The notes under the pieces were generated by a model. It saw only the letters and a list, made by a program, of their open reading frames with translations. It had not been told where the DNA came from and ran no database searches. A stretch of DNA of 64,000 nucleotides from Aestuariimicrobium kwangyangense DSM 21549. GTDB lineage: Bacteria; Actinomycetota; Actinomycetes; Propionibacteriales; Propionibacteriaceae. A program made the position numbers and the translations under genes. Of this stretch, positions 35,020 to 43,851 are shown piece after piece. How positions within the stretch are numbered: position 1 is the stretch's first letter; the number at the start of each line of letters is the position of its first letter. The stretch spans positions 186,001-250,000 of the forward strand of contig NZ_ATXE01000004.1 of NCBI RefSeq assembly GCF_000421525.1. Reading direction: 5' to 3'.

Positions 35020-36207
35020 GTGATCCTCACCCGCTTCGCCAAGGTGGCCGCCATCGCCGCCATCGGCACCCTGAGCCTGGCTGCCTGCGGTGGCACCACG
35101 ACCACCAGCACCGACTCCGCCTCGTCGGCGGCCTCCTCGGCCGCCAGCTCGGCCTCCAGCACCGAGACCTCGGCATCGGCGAGCCAGTCGGCCGGTGGCA
35201 CCGAGCTCACCTGCCCGGCCGGCAAGATCAACGGTGGCGGCTCGTCCGCCCAGGACATCGCCATGCAGGCGCTGACCAAGGAGTACAACTCGCTGTGCTC
35301 CGCCAACGGCTCCGAGGTGATCTACACCAAGTCGGGTTCGGGCCAGGGCATCAAGGACTTCTACAACAAGCAGCTGCAGTGGGCCGGTTCCGACTCCGCA
35401 CTGAAGACCGAACCCAAGGACGGCGTCGTCGAGACCGAGAAGGTCAAGGCCCGCTGCGGTGGCAACGAGGGCTGGAACCTGCCGATGATCGTCGGCCCGG
35501 TCGCCTTCGCCTACAACCTCGACGGTGTCGACAAGCTCACCGTGACCCCGGCCATCGTCGCCGACATCTACGCGGGCAAGATCACCACCTGGAACGACAA
35601 GGCCCTGGCCGCCGCCAACCCCGGCGTCACCCTGCCTGCCGAGAAGATCGCCCCCTTCTTCCGCGCTGACGAGTCGGGCACCTCCGAGAACGTCACCAAG
35701 TACCTCAAGGCCGCCGCCCCCAAGAACTTCACCGCCGAGACCAGCAAGACCTTCCCGGCCAAGGTCGGCGAGGGCAAGCAGGGCACCCAGGGTGTGGCCG
35801 ATGCCATCAAGTCCACCAAGGGTGGCTTCGGCTACGTCGAGTGGAAGTACGCGCAGGATGCCCAGCTGGGTGTCAGCTCGGTCGACAACGGCTCGGGAGC
35901 GGTCGAACTGACCGCCGAGAACGCCGGAAAGGCCATGGAGTCGGCGAAGATCGTCGGCACCGGCAACGACCTGGCCCTGAAGCTCAAGTACGACGGCACC
36001 CCCGCCGGGGTCTACCCGATGGTCATGGTGACCTACGAGATCGTCTGCTCGGCCGGTCTCGACCAGGCCCAGGGCGCGCTCATGAAGGACTTCCTGACCT
36101 ACATGACCACCCCGGAGGCCGTCACCACCCTGCAGAGCGCCGGCTACGCCCCGCTCCCCGAGGCCGTGGCCACCAAGGTCTCGACCGCCATCCAGGCGCT
36201 CAAGTGA
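35020..36207 (+). CDS. pstS: Phosphate ABC transporter substrate-binding lipoprotein
   Basis: PstS (395 residues) captures phosphate outside the membrane for the Pst importer. The signal peptide ends in a lipobox LSLAAC (Cys near residue 26), followed by a Ser/Thr/Ala-rich linker of about 40 residues. The binding domain has GGGSSAQ, YTKSGSGQGIKDFYN and RADESGTSENVTKYL, with the phosphate-contacting Ser/Arg/Asp/Gly residues in the usual places. GTG 35020 is preceded by AAGGA. It is the first gene of pstSCAB, behind a PHO box. A palindrome after the gene probably raises PstS relative to the permease. Confidence 0.97.
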   Translation: MILTRFAKVAAIAAIGTLSLAACGGTTTTSTDSASSAASSAASSASSTETSASASQSAGGTELTCPAGKINGGGSSAQDIAMQALTKEYNSLCSANGSEVIYTKSGSGQGIKDFYNKQLQWAGSDSALKTEPKDGVVETEKVKARCGGNEGWNLPMIVGPVAFAYNLDGVDKLTVTPAIVADIYAGKITTWNDKALAAANPGVTLPAEKIAPFFRADESGTSENVTKYLKAAAPKNFTAETSKTFPAKVGEGKQGTQGVADAIKSTKGGFGYVEWKYAQDAQLGVSSVDNGSGAVELTAENAGKAMESAKIVGTGNDLALKLKYDGTPAGVYPMVMVTYEIVCSAGLDQAQGALMKDFLTYMTTPEAVTTLQSAGYAPLPEAVATKVSTAIQALK

Positions 36208-36268
36208 CGATGACCCCCCAGGGTCACCTCGTGGATGCGCAAGACTGATCCACACTGAGACAACCACG

Positions 36269-36302
36269 GGAGGGCCCCCCGCTCATGAGCGGGGGGCCCT
36301 CC
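36269..36302 (+). terminator. 34-nt perfect palindrome between pstS and pstC
   Basis: GGAGGGCCCCCCGCTCA is followed directly by its reverse complement, a 17-bp hairpin with essentially no loop, then TTCG. It lies 62 nt after the pstS stop and 17 nt before the pstC ATG. It may act as a partial terminator or as an RNA stabiliser for pstS mRNA; the ATG-proximal position also leaves room for effects on pstC translation. Confidence 0.7.
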
Positions 36303-36318
36303 TTCGTCAGGGAGAACC

Positions 36319-37389
36319 ATGAACCAGCCAGCTGAGCCGCTCAGGGCGGCCACGCTCGAACCGGAGGACCACGACACGCTCGCCCACCTGGCGGGCGCTG
36401 CGGACGAGTCCCCGGTCGGCAAGCACCTCACCCCCGAGACCCGTGGTCGGATCACCATCCCCCACGTCGAACTGGCCCCTCCCACCAAGGGTCCCGACCG
36501 CTTCTTCTCCGGCCTGACGGTGACCACGGGAGTGGTGATCGTGGCCATGATCGCCGCCATCGCCATCTTCCTGGTGGCGTCCGCGGTGGGGCCGCTGAGC
36601 CGCAACCAGGTCAACTTCCTGACCTCGACCCGCTGGGACATCTCCGACCAGAACCTCGCCTTCGGCATCGCAGCACTGCTGTGGACGACCGTGCTCAGCT
36701 CGATCGTGGCCATGGTGATCGCCGTCCCCGTCGCCATGGGCGTGGCGCTGCTGATCACCCACTACGCGCCGTCCCGGGTGGGCCGGGTGGTCGGCTTCCT
36801 GGTTGACCTGCTGGCCGCGGTCCCCTCGATCGTCTACGGCCTGTGGGGAGCCCGCGTGTTCGCGCCGTGGCTGAAGCCCTTCGGCGACTGGCTGTCGGAC
36901 ACCCTCGGTTTCATCCCCCTGTTCGAGCGGGGTGTCACTTCGGCGGGCACGGTCTTCGCGGCATCGCTGGTGCTGGCGATCATGATCCTGCCCATCATCA
37001 CCGCCATCTCGCGCGACGTCTTCGACCAGACCCCCCGCGACCACATCGAGGCCGCCTGGGCTCTCGGCGCCACCAAATGGGAGATGATCCGGATCGCCGT
37101 CATCCCCTACGGGCGGTCGGGATCGATCGCCGCCGCCATGCTGGGTCTCGGACGTGCCCTGGGTGAGACCATCGCCGTCATGCTGATCCTGTCGACCGTG
37201 CCCGGTTTCAGCTGGTCGCTGTTCTCGGGCGGCCAGACCTTCGCCTCGCTGATCGCCCGCGGGGCCCCGGAGTTCGACAGCCCGACCAAGGCCGGCGCCT
37301 ACATCGCGGCCGGTCTGGTGCTGTTCGTGCTGACGTTCGCAGTCAACGGCGTCGCCCGCGCCGTGGCCGCCGGCGGAAAGAAGGGCTGA
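36319..37389 (+). CDS. pstC: Phosphate ABC transporter permease PstC
   Basis: PstC (356 residues) is one of the two membrane subunits of the phosphate importer. After about 60 residues of polar N-terminus there are six predicted membrane segments; the EAA loop (EAAWALGATKWEMIRIAVIP) is near residue 245 and the family block DLLAAVPSIVYGLWG near 165. The ATG at 36319 has AGGGAGAA upstream. The pstA ATG follows one base after the stop. Confidence 0.96.
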   Translation: MNQPAEPLRAATLEPEDHDTLAHLAGAADESPVGKHLTPETRGRITIPHVELAPPTKGPDRFFSGLTVTTGVVIVAMIAAIAIFLVASAVGPLSRNQVNFLTSTRWDISDQNLAFGIAALLWTTVLSSIVAMVIAVPVAMGVALLITHYAPSRVGRVVGFLVDLLAAVPSIVYGLWGARVFAPWLKPFGDWLSDTLGFIPLFERGVTSAGTVFAASLVLAIMILPIITAISRDVFDQTPRDHIEAAWALGATKWEMIRIAVIPYGRSGSIAAAMLGLGRALGETIAVMLILSTVPGFSWSLFSGGQTFASLIARGAPEFDSPTKAGAYIAAGLVLFVLTFAVNGVARAVAAGGKKG

Positions 37390-37390
37390 G

Positions 37391-38644
37391 ATGTCCCAGA
37401 CCACGAACCAGTCACCCACCAGTGGGACCAGTTACTCCCCCAGTTCGACCGACCTGGGACGACCCAAGGGTTCGCGCCAGTTCGTCGACAACCTGATGCG
37501 CGTACTGATCTGGTTCGCCGCGGTGGTCGCGATCATCCCCCTGTTGTGGATCCTGGCGACGGTGTTCACCAAGGGAGCCGCCCTGCTGGTGACAGCCGAA
37601 CCCGACTACACGCGCATCTGCGTGGTCGAGGCCAAGGCACCCGACGGCGCCCACCAGAACTACCGCCGGGTGCCCGAGTCCCAGTGCAACCAGACCGCCG
37701 GAACCGGCCAGGCCCAGGCCACACACATCTGGAGCGTCGGCGGTGCCTACCCGGCCGTCGGCCAGTACGTGGACTACAACGCCGTCCCCGCCTCGACGTC
37801 CGACCCCAACCAGCGCACGTCGACCATCCGCATCAAGGGCCAGACACAGTCGGAGCAGAAGGCCCAGGTGGTGGGTATCCCCGGTGGCGACAAGCAGGGC
37901 AAGGTGCGCACCTTCAGCCTGCAGTGGTGGACGACCGACCAGTCCCGCACCGACCAGACGAGCCCCAACGGCGGTGCGCTGCACGCCATCGTCGGCACGC
38001 TCGAGATCGGCCTGATCACCTCGATCGTCGCCGTCCCCCTCGGCATCCTGGGGGCCATCTACCTGGTGGAGTACGGCCGTGGCAAGCGGCTCGCCCGGCT
38101 GGTCAGCTTCATGGTCGACATCCTCACCGGGGTGCCCTCGATCGTGGCCGCGCTGTTCATCTACGCGCTGCTGATCACCGTGTTCGGCATGGGGCGGTCC
38201 ACCTTCGCCTCGTCCATGGCCCTGGTCCTGCTGATGCTGCCGACGGTGCTGCGCTCGACCGAGGAGATGCTCAAACTGGTGCCCGACTCGTTGCGCGAGG
38301 CCTCCTACGCCCTGGGGGTGGCCAAGTGGCGCACCATCCTGCAGGTGGTGGTGCCCACCTCGTTCACCGGTATCGCCACGGGCGTCGTCCTGGGCATGGC
38401 CCGGGTGATGGGTGAGACGGCACCCCTGCTGATCCTGCTCAACTACGGCCCCCGGCTCGTCGGCAACCCGTTCGGGTCCAACATGGGCTCGCTGCCGACG
38501 ATGATCACCGGCGCGGCCAACACCGCCGCCAACTACCCGGGCGCTGAACGCGGCTGGGGAGCAGCCCTCACCCTGATCCTGCTGGTGATGGGACTCAACC
38601 TGATCGCCAAGTTCATCGGTGCCCGCACCAAGAAGACCCGCTGA
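37391..38644 (+). CDS. pstA: Phosphate ABC transporter permease PstA with large insertion
   Basis: PstA (417 residues) is the second permease subunit. The core is normal: TM1 at about 38-60, then five helices from residue 195 on, [19 protein letters not shown], and the EAA loop near 302 ([15 protein letters not shown]). Between TM1 and TM2 there is an insertion of roughly 120 residues (67-190) that should face outward; usual PstA is about 300 residues. The insertion contains just two Cys (C77, C99), a possible disulfide. The gene is coupled to pstC (1 nt) and followed by pstB after 10 nt. Confidence 0.94.
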   Translation: MSQTTNQSPTSGTSYSPSSTDLGRPKGSRQFVDNLMRVLIWFAAVVAIIPLLWILATVFTKGAALLVTAEPDYTRICVVEAKAPDGAHQNYRRVPESQCNQTAGTGQAQATHIWSVGGAYPAVGQYVDYNAVPASTSDPNQRTSTIRIKGQTQSEQKAQVVGIPGGDKQGKVRTFSLQWWTTDQSRTDQTSPNGGALHAIVGTLEIGLITSIVAVPLGILGAIYLVEYGRGKRLARLVSFMVDILTGVPSIVAALFIYALLITVFGMGRSTFASSMALVLLMLPTVLRSTEEMLKLVPDSLREASYALGVAKWRTILQVVVPTSFTGIATGVVLGMARVMGETAPLLILLNYGPRLVGNPFGSNMGSLPTMITGAANTAANYPGAERGWGAALTLILLVMGLNLIAKFIGARTKKTR

Positions 38645-38654
38645 GGAAGACACA

Positions 38655-39431
38655 ATGGCCAAGCGCATCGAGGTCAAGGACCTCAACATCTACTACGGCA
38701 GCCACCACGCCGTGCAGTCGGTCAACCTGACGGTCGAACCCAGGTCGGTGACCGCCTTCATCGGGCCGTCCGGGTGTGGCAAGTCCACCGTGCTGCGCAC
38801 CCTCAACCGCATGCACGAGGTGATCCCCGGCGCCTACTGCGAGGGCGAGGTGCTGCTCGACGGCATCAACCTCTACGGCAAGGACGTGGACCCCGTCGCC
38901 GTCCGCCGGCAGGTGGGCATGGTCTTCCAGCGGCCCAACCCGTTCCCGTCGATGTCGATCTACGAGAACGTGGTCGCCGGCCTCAAGCTCAACGGTGTGA
39001 AGTCGAAGAAGGTGCTCGACGAGGCGGCCGAGAAGTCGCTGCGCGGGGCCAACCTGTGGAAGGAGGTCAAGGACCGGCTCGACAAGCCCGGGATCGGCCT
39101 GTCGGGGGGTCAGCAGCAGCGCCTCTGCATCGCCCGCGCCATCGCCGTCTCGCCCGACGTGCTGCTGATGGACGAACCCTGCTCGGCCCTCGACCCGATC
39201 TCGACCCTGGCCATCGAGGACCTGATCCACGAACTCAAGGACGAGTACACGGTGGTGATCGTGACCCACAACATGCAGCAGGCCTCGCGGGTGAGTGACC
39301 GCACCGCCTTCTTCAACCTGGCCGCGCAGGGCCAACCCGGCGAGCTGGTGGAGCTGGACGACACCGAGAAGATCTTCTCGAACCCGACCAAGCAGGCCAC
39401 GGAGGACTACATCACGGGACGCTTCGGCTGA
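38655..39431 (+). CDS. pstB: Phosphate ABC transporter ATP-binding protein PstB
   Basis: PstB (258 residues) energises phosphate import. Walker A is GPSGCGKST (near residue 38), Q-loop [17 protein letters not shown], signature LSGGQQQR, Walker [16 protein letters not shown], and the switch His in [10 protein letters not shown]. The C-terminus ends in [11 protein letters not shown], typical of PstB. The ATG at 38655 is preferred to a further upstream start that overlaps pstA. phoU is not present downstream. Confidence 0.98.
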   Translation: MAKRIEVKDLNIYYGSHHAVQSVNLTVEPRSVTAFIGPSGCGKSTVLRTLNRMHEVIPGAYCEGEVLLDGINLYGKDVDPVAVRRQVGMVFQRPNPFPSMSIYENVVAGLKLNGVKSKKVLDEAAEKSLRGANLWKEVKDRLDKPGIGLSGGQQQRLCIARAIAVSPDVLLMDEPCSALDPISTLAIEDLIHELKDEYTVVIVTHNMQQASRVSDRTAFFNLAAQGQPGELVELDDTEKIFSNPTKQATEDYITGRFG

Positions 39432-39479
39432 GCCGGGAGCTGGTGGATTCCTGAAGTTTTGGCGGCCCGTCGACGCTGG

Positions 39480-39509
39480 GTCAACGCCCCCCGGGGTGGG
39501 GGCGTTGAC
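39480..39509 (+). terminator. Terminator hairpin of the pst operon
   Basis: GTCAACGCCCCC (39480-39491) pairs perfectly with GGGGGCGTTGAC (39498-39509) around a 6-nt loop, 49 nt after the pstB stop. No U-tract follows; the downstream gene starts 28 nt later, so TTGAC of the right arm could also belong to a promoter. Confidence 0.6.
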
Positions 39510-39536
39510 GGGGCACCAACACACCGAGGAGGAACC

Positions 39537-40073
39537 ATGTTCCGCACCACCCTCCGCCGCAGCGCGGCAGCCCTTGCCCTGGGCGTCGCTGTGACGGCCG
39601 CACCCGTCGCCCTCGCGACCACGAGTGCCTCCGCCGCAACCCCGTACTGCGGCATCTACTGGGGGTCCCTGGCCAAGTCGTCGTCGAGGATGACCACCAG
39701 CACCGTCACCGGCCTGCGTGCCGGTGAACACCCCTGCTACGACCGTCTCGTCGTCGACATCAAGGGCCGGGTCACCGGCTACGACGTGCGCTACGTCTCG
39801 CAGATCACCATGGACGCCTCGGGCATGCCCGTCGCCGTCGCCGGTGGGGCCAAACTCCAGGTCATGGTCCGCGCGGCCTCCTGGACCCGTCCCGCCATGC
39901 CCAACGTCAGCGGCTACACGACCTTCCGACAGGTGGTCTGGGCCGGCTCCTTCGAGGGCCAGTCCTCCTTCGGTCTGGGTGTGCGGGCTCGGCTGCCGTT
40001 CCGAGTGTTCACCCTGTACGACGCCACCACCAACAAGACCCGTGTGGTGGTCGACGTCGCCCACCACTGGTGA
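39537..40073 (+). CDS. Secreted AMIN-like domain protein
   Basis: A 178-residue exported protein. The signal peptide runs to about residue 33 with an Ala-x-Ala-type site (ASAATP); it is not a lipoprotein. The mature part matches the actinobacterial AMIN-like domain: CYDRLVVDIKGRVTGYDVRY near 65-85, repeated beta-strands, FEGQSSFGLGVRARLPFRVF, and RVVVDVAHHW at the end. Two Cys (near 39 and 64) could pair. Related domains bind cell-wall components, but the function of this one is unknown. GAGGAGGA precedes the ATG. Confidence 0.78.
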   Translation: MFRTTLRRSAAALALGVAVTAAPVALATTSASAATPYCGIYWGSLAKSSSRMTTSTVTGLRAGEHPCYDRLVVDIKGRVTGYDVRYVSQITMDASGMPVAVAGGAKLQVMVRAASWTRPAMPNVSGYTTFRQVVWAGSFEGQSSFGLGVRARLPFRVFTLYDATTNKTRVVVDVAHHW

Positions 40074-40108
40074 CCTGACCCCTTCGACCGGTTCCGGCCG
40101 AGCCCTGC

Positions 40109-41458
40109 TCAGCCACACCTGACCAGGCCGAGCGACTGTTTCAGCTCGACCACCCGGGTGGCGCTCTGGGCCAGGCGCTGCCGGAACCGGTACGAGGACT
40201 GTGCCCGGCCAACCAGCGCGTTCGACATCGTGCCGATGGTCTGGGGGTTGGCGTTGACCACCAGGTCTCCGCCGGCCTCGACGAAGCGGACGGCCCGCTG
40301 CCCGCTGGGCACACCCTGGACGGATGCGGCGGCCCCCAGGTCGTCCGAGATCACCACACCCCGGAAACCCAGGTCGCCCCGCAGCATGCCGGTGATGACG
40401 GTCGAGGAGAAGACCGCCTGGTTGTCGGGGTCGATGCGGGTGTAGAACGCGCTCGAGATCATCACCGAACTGGCCCCTGCCCGGATCCCCGCGCGGAAGA
40501 CGGCCAGCCCGGCATCGTCGCGGGCGATGGTGGTGTCGGTGGCTGCGGCGATGTCGGTGTTGGAGGTGACCTGGCCCAACCCCGGGAAGTGCTTCAGGCT
40601 GCTGGCCACCCCCGCTCGGTCGAGACCGGTGACCACTCCGGCGACCAAGGGCGCCGCCTGGCTGCTGGTGGTGGCGTAGTTGCGACCCAGTCGTCCGATC
40701 GGTTCGTTGGTGGTCAGCTTGTCGGTCGGCACCACGTCGGCAACCGGTGCCAGGTCGTAGCGCACCCCCACCGCCGTCATCTGTCCTCCCCACTTCGTCC
40801 AGTTGGAGGTCAGCTGCGCGGGCGTCAGGGTGCCCTGGGCGCGGGCACTGGGGATCGGTGGCAGGCCGGGGCCCTGCAGTCGCTGGATGCTTCCGCCCTC
40901 CTGGTCAGCCGCGACCACCACGGGCACCGCCATGTTGAGACCCGTCAGCCGACTGGTCGAGGCGCGCACCTGGGAGGCGCCGTCCCAGCTGCCGAGCAGC
41001 ACGGCCGAACCCACCTGGTAGCGCTCCATCACGGCCAGCTGGTCATCGCTGACCGGAGCGCCGTTGACCCCCATCATCAACACTTGCCCCGCCTGCTGCC
41101 TGGCCGTCATCTGGTCGACCACCTGCCGACAGGCCGACGGCGGGGTCGGTCGCTGCCCGGGCGCGGTGCTGGCCGGTGGCGTGGAGGCACCGCTGGAGTG
41201 CGCCGTCGAAGGGGAACTCGTCCTGCTGGCGGTCGCGCTTCCCGGTGGGCTCGACGCCGGGGTCGGGGTCTGGTGCCCCACCGACGTGGTGGACGACTGC
41301 GAGGTGGCGGGGGTCGGCACGGAGGGAGGTCGGCTGCCCCCGGTGGCGGTGACCCCGGTCGACGGCTCCGTGGTGGGCACCCCGCTGCAGGCCGCCAGGC
41401 CGAGGGCGAGGGAGCCTGCCAGCAGCAGCGAGGGAGCGAGTCGCAGCCGTCGGGTCAT
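40109..41458 (-). CDS. GH3 beta-N-acetylglucosaminidase-like lipoprotein (LpqI/NagZ type)
   Basis: A 449-residue lipoprotein (lipobox LGLAAC, Cys near residue 24) with a Ser/Thr/Pro linker to about residue 110 and a GH3 domain. The fold motifs VVVAADQEGGSIQRL, SSLKHFPGLG and VISDDLGAAA (candidate nucleophile Asp) are present. The Asp-His dyad of Gram-negative NagZ (motif DSH after the KHFPG loop) is replaced by VTSNTD, as I recall for mycobacterial LpqI. It probably releases GlcNAc from muropeptides in wall recycling. The ATG overlaps the mycothione reductase stop (TGATG), so the two are coupled. Confidence 0.87.
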   Translation of the reverse strand: MTRRLRLAPSLLLAGSLALGLAACSGVPTTEPSTGVTATGGSRPPSVPTPATSQSSTTSVGHQTPTPASSPPGSATASRTSSPSTAHSSGASTPPASTAPGQRPTPPSACRQVVDQMTARQQAGQVLMMGVNGAPVSDDQLAVMERYQVGSAVLLGSWDGASQVRASTSRLTGLNMAVPVVVAADQEGGSIQRLQGPGLPPIPSARAQGTLTPAQLTSNWTKWGGQMTAVGVRYDLAPVADVVPTDKLTTNEPIGRLGRNYATTSSQAAPLVAGVVTGLDRAGVASSLKHFPGLGQVTSNTDIAAATDTTIARDDAGLAVFRAGIRAGASSVMISSAFYTRIDPDNQAVFSSTVITGMLRGDLGFRGVVISDDLGAAASVQGVPSGQRAVRFVEAGGDLVVNANPQTIGTMSNALVGRAQSSYRFRQRLAQSATRVVELKQSLGLVRCG

Positions 41459-42957
41459 CACCCCTCCTGTGCCTGGTCGGTCCGAGGGCTCCGGCGGGGC
41501 AGTTGTTCGACCAGCCCGAGCAGGGCGTTCTCGATCACCTCGGTCAGCGCGGGATGGATCCAGTACTGGCCTCGCGCCATCGTCTCGATGTCGGTGCCCA
41601 GGCTCATGGCCTGCACGCACAACTGCACCAGCGAGGCGGCTTGGGGACCCATCACGTGCGCGCCCAACAGTTGGCCGGTGTGTGGGTCGGCCAGCAGTTT
41701 CACACAATGGGTGCGGTCCTCCAGTGCCCACCCGAAGGCGACGTCGCCGTACTCCTGCACCTTGACGATGTGGTCGATGCCGGCAGCCTCGAGTTGCGCC
41801 TGGGTCAGGCCCACCTGGCCGATCTGCGGGTCGGAGAAGACCGCGCAGGGCACGAAGCGGTGGTCGGCGCGCACCCACTCGTCCCTCGGGTGGGAGAGAT
41901 TGTGCTGCACCACCCGCATCTCGTGGTTGGCCACGTGCTTGAGCTGCCAGCGCGAACAGATGTCACCCAGTGCCCAGATGTGGTCGACGGAGGTTCGCTG
42001 GTACTCGTCGACGACCACGTATCCGGCGGCGTCGACGTCGACACCCGCGCGGCCGACCTCGAGGCTGTCGGAGTTCGAGACCCGGCCAGTCGAGTTGAGC
42101 ACCAGGTCGGCCTCGTGGCGCAGTTCGGTGCCATCGGCGGTGGTGGTCACGACGACGACGGTCCCGGCTTGCGTGGCGGAGGCGGCCACCCGCTCCAGAC
42201 GCACCACCTGTTGGTTGAGCTGCAGGGTGACCCGCTCGCCGAGGGCGGCGGTGAACCGACGCGAGATGGTCTCGTCTGCCTTCTTCAGCAACCGGTCACC
42301 GCGGTGGACGAGGGTGACCTCCGCCCCGAAGGAGGCGAAGACGTGGGCGAACTCGGCGGCGACGAAGCCTGCGCCGAGGATCACGATCCGTCGAGGCAGG
42401 GCCGGGATGCGCATCACCGTGTTCGAGGTGTGCACCAGTCCCGCCTGCACGGCCTCGTCGAAGCCCGGCACCTCGAGTTGGTGGGGACGTGAACCGGCGG
42501 CGAGCACGAACTGCTCGGCCCGCACCTGGGTACCGTCGGCCAGCCGCAGGGTGTGCCCGTCGACGAAGGTGGCGTGCTGGCGGTACACGTCCACCCAGGG
42601 CTGCTGCTCGCGCCACTGCAGCCCGCCGGTCGAGATGGCGTCGATGCGACCGAAGATGCGATCGCGCACCTGGTCGAACCGCACTCTCCGCAGGTCGAGG
42701 TCGACCCCCAGCCGGTGCGCCTCGTGCGGGCTGGCGGCCAGGTCGGCGGGCAGCACGAACATCTTGGTGGGGATGCAGCCGACGTTGAGGCAGGTGCCAC
42801 CGAACACCGGGGCCCCGAGTTCGGCGTTCACACCCTCGTCGACCAAGGCCACCCGCAAGCCCGAGAAACGCTCGTCGAGCAGGGAGTTGCCCGACCCCGA
42901 ACCGATCACGCACAGGTCGTACGGGGCGGGCTGCTGCTGCGCCGGAACAGGAGTCAT
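41458..42957 (-). CDS. mtr: Mycothione reductase
   Basis: A 499-residue flavoprotein disulfide reductase that returns mycothione to mycothiol using NADPH. FAD binding: DLCVIGSGSGNSLL; redox-active disulfide GGTCLNVGCIPTKMF near residue 50; NADPH site RIVILGAGFVAAEFAHVF near 190; second FAD motif IWALGDICSRW; and the dimer-interface His region WIHPALTEVIENAL at the C-terminus. The sequence SGSGNSLLDERF is typical of mycothione reductases rather than lipoamide dehydrogenase. With mshD in the same window this shows a mycothiol-using host. ATG 42957 is the first start after the divergent promoter. Confidence 0.93.
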   Translation of the reverse strand: MTPVPAQQQPAPYDLCVIGSGSGNSLLDERFSGLRVALVDEGVNAELGAPVFGGTCLNVGCIPTKMFVLPADLAASPHEAHRLGVDLDLRRVRFDQVRDRIFGRIDAISTGGLQWREQQPWVDVYRQHATFVDGHTLRLADGTQVRAEQFVLAAGSRPHQLEVPGFDEAVQAGLVHTSNTVMRIPALPRRIVILGAGFVAAEFAHVFASFGAEVTLVHRGDRLLKKADETISRRFTAALGERVTLQLNQQVVRLERVAASATQAGTVVVVTTTADGTELRHEADLVLNSTGRVSNSDSLEVGRAGVDVDAAGYVVVDEYQRTSVDHIWALGDICSRWQLKHVANHEMRVVQHNLSHPRDEWVRADHRFVPCAVFSDPQIGQVGLTQAQLEAAGIDHIVKVQEYGDVAFGWALEDRTHCVKLLADPHTGQLLGAHVMGPQAASLVQLCVQAMSLGTDIETMARGQYWIHPALTEVIENALLGLVEQLPRRSPRTDQAQEG

Positions 42958-42977
42958 GGCGCCAGTCTTGCACGCCC

Positions 42978-42983
42978 TAGAAT
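42978..42983 (+). promoter_or_regulatory. -10 element TAGAAT, leaderless start for the SDR gene
   Basis: TAGAAT (5 of 6 to consensus) is 6 nt before the ATG at 42990, within a 32-nt divergent gap shared with the mycothione reductase gene. Transcription would start at the A of the ATG or next to it. Confidence 0.55.
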
Positions 42984-42989
42984 CGGCCC

Positions 42990-43799
42990 ATGAACACCCC
43001 AGGAACCGGCAGCCGAGAACCCGGCGCACCAGAACCCGGCAGTTGGGCGTTGGTCACGGGCGCCTCCGGCGGACTCGGTGAGGCCTTCGTCGACCACTTG
43101 GCCACCAAGGGCGTCAACGTGGTCGTGACCGGCCGACGCGCCGACGCACTCGAGCGGACGGCCCAGCGGGCGCGGGCGAAGGGTGTCGAGGCGGTGGTGC
43201 TGACGTGCGACCTCGGCGTCAAGGAGGAACGCGACGAACTCGTCGCCGAGATCTCGCGGCGCGGGCTGCGGGTGCAGACGCTGGTGAACAACGCCGGCTT
43301 CGGCACCATCGGTGATTTCGCCGCCGGTGACCCGGCACGCCACCTCGAGAAGGTGCGCGTGAACTGTGAGGCGCTCACCGACCTCACCCAGCGCTACCTG
43401 CCGGGCATGCTGCAGCAGCATCGCGGCACCATCATCAACGTCTCGTCGACCGCCAGCTTCCAGCCCCTGCCGGGGATGGCCGTCTACGCCGCCACCAAGG
43501 CCTATGTGCGCTCCTTCTCGGAGGCACTGTGGCATGAGCTCAAGGGCACCGGGGTCAAGGTGGTGACCCTGTGCCCCGGCCCGACCGAGACCGGGTTCTT
43601 CGAGGTGGCCGGTGACTCGAAGGCGCTGGGGTGGCGCCGTACTCCCGAGCAGGTGGTCGAGACCTGTTTCCGTGGCCTCGGGCGTGGCCTGCCCACCGTG
43701 GTGGACGGCCCGCTCAACCTGGCCCAGGCCGTGGCGGGCCGGTTGGCCCCGACGAGGCTGGGGCTGGCCATCTCCCACCGGGTGATGCAGCAGCGCTGA
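42990..43799 (+). CDS. SDR family NAD(P)-dependent oxidoreductase
   Basis: A 269-residue classical short-chain dehydrogenase. Cofactor motif TGASGGLGEAF near 24-34, NNAG near 100, catalytic Ser in NVSSTAS and YAATK with the Tyr/Lys pair near 167-171, and a C-terminal PGPTETGFF. The R in TGRRADAL suggests NADPH. It resembles the DltE/YqjQ-type subgroup; substrate unknown. The N-terminal 17 residues are Gly/Pro/Glu-rich and not part of the fold. Confidence 0.9.
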   Translation: MNTPGTGSREPGAPEPGSWALVTGASGGLGEAFVDHLATKGVNVVVTGRRADALERTAQRARAKGVEAVVLTCDLGVKEERDELVAEISRRGLRVQTLVNNAGFGTIGDFAAGDPARHLEKVRVNCEALTDLTQRYLPGMLQQHRGTIINVSSTASFQPLPGMAVYAATKAYVRSFSEALWHELKGTGVKVVTLCPGPTETGFFEVAGDSKALGWRRTPEQVVETCFRGLGRGLPTVVDGPLNLAQAVAGRLAPTRLGLAISHRVMQQR

Positions 43800-43821
43800 C
43801 GCCGGTCCGCGCCGGCAGGGC

Positions 43822-43851
43822 CCTCAGCGCACCAAGGACCTCAGCGCACCA
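43822..43851 (+). repeat. 17-nt period tandem duplication of the 3' end of the GerMN gene
   Basis: CCTCAGCGCACCA occurs at 43822-43834 and again at 43839-43851. The second copy holds the last codons and stop of the gene; the first copy is a relic downstream of it. Small scale and probably without function. Confidence 0.5.

Noticed and set aside
43822-43851. Tandem CCTCAGCGCACCA as a regulatory repeat
   Set aside because: Two copies only, one covering the stop codon of the GerMN gene; best explained as a local duplication.
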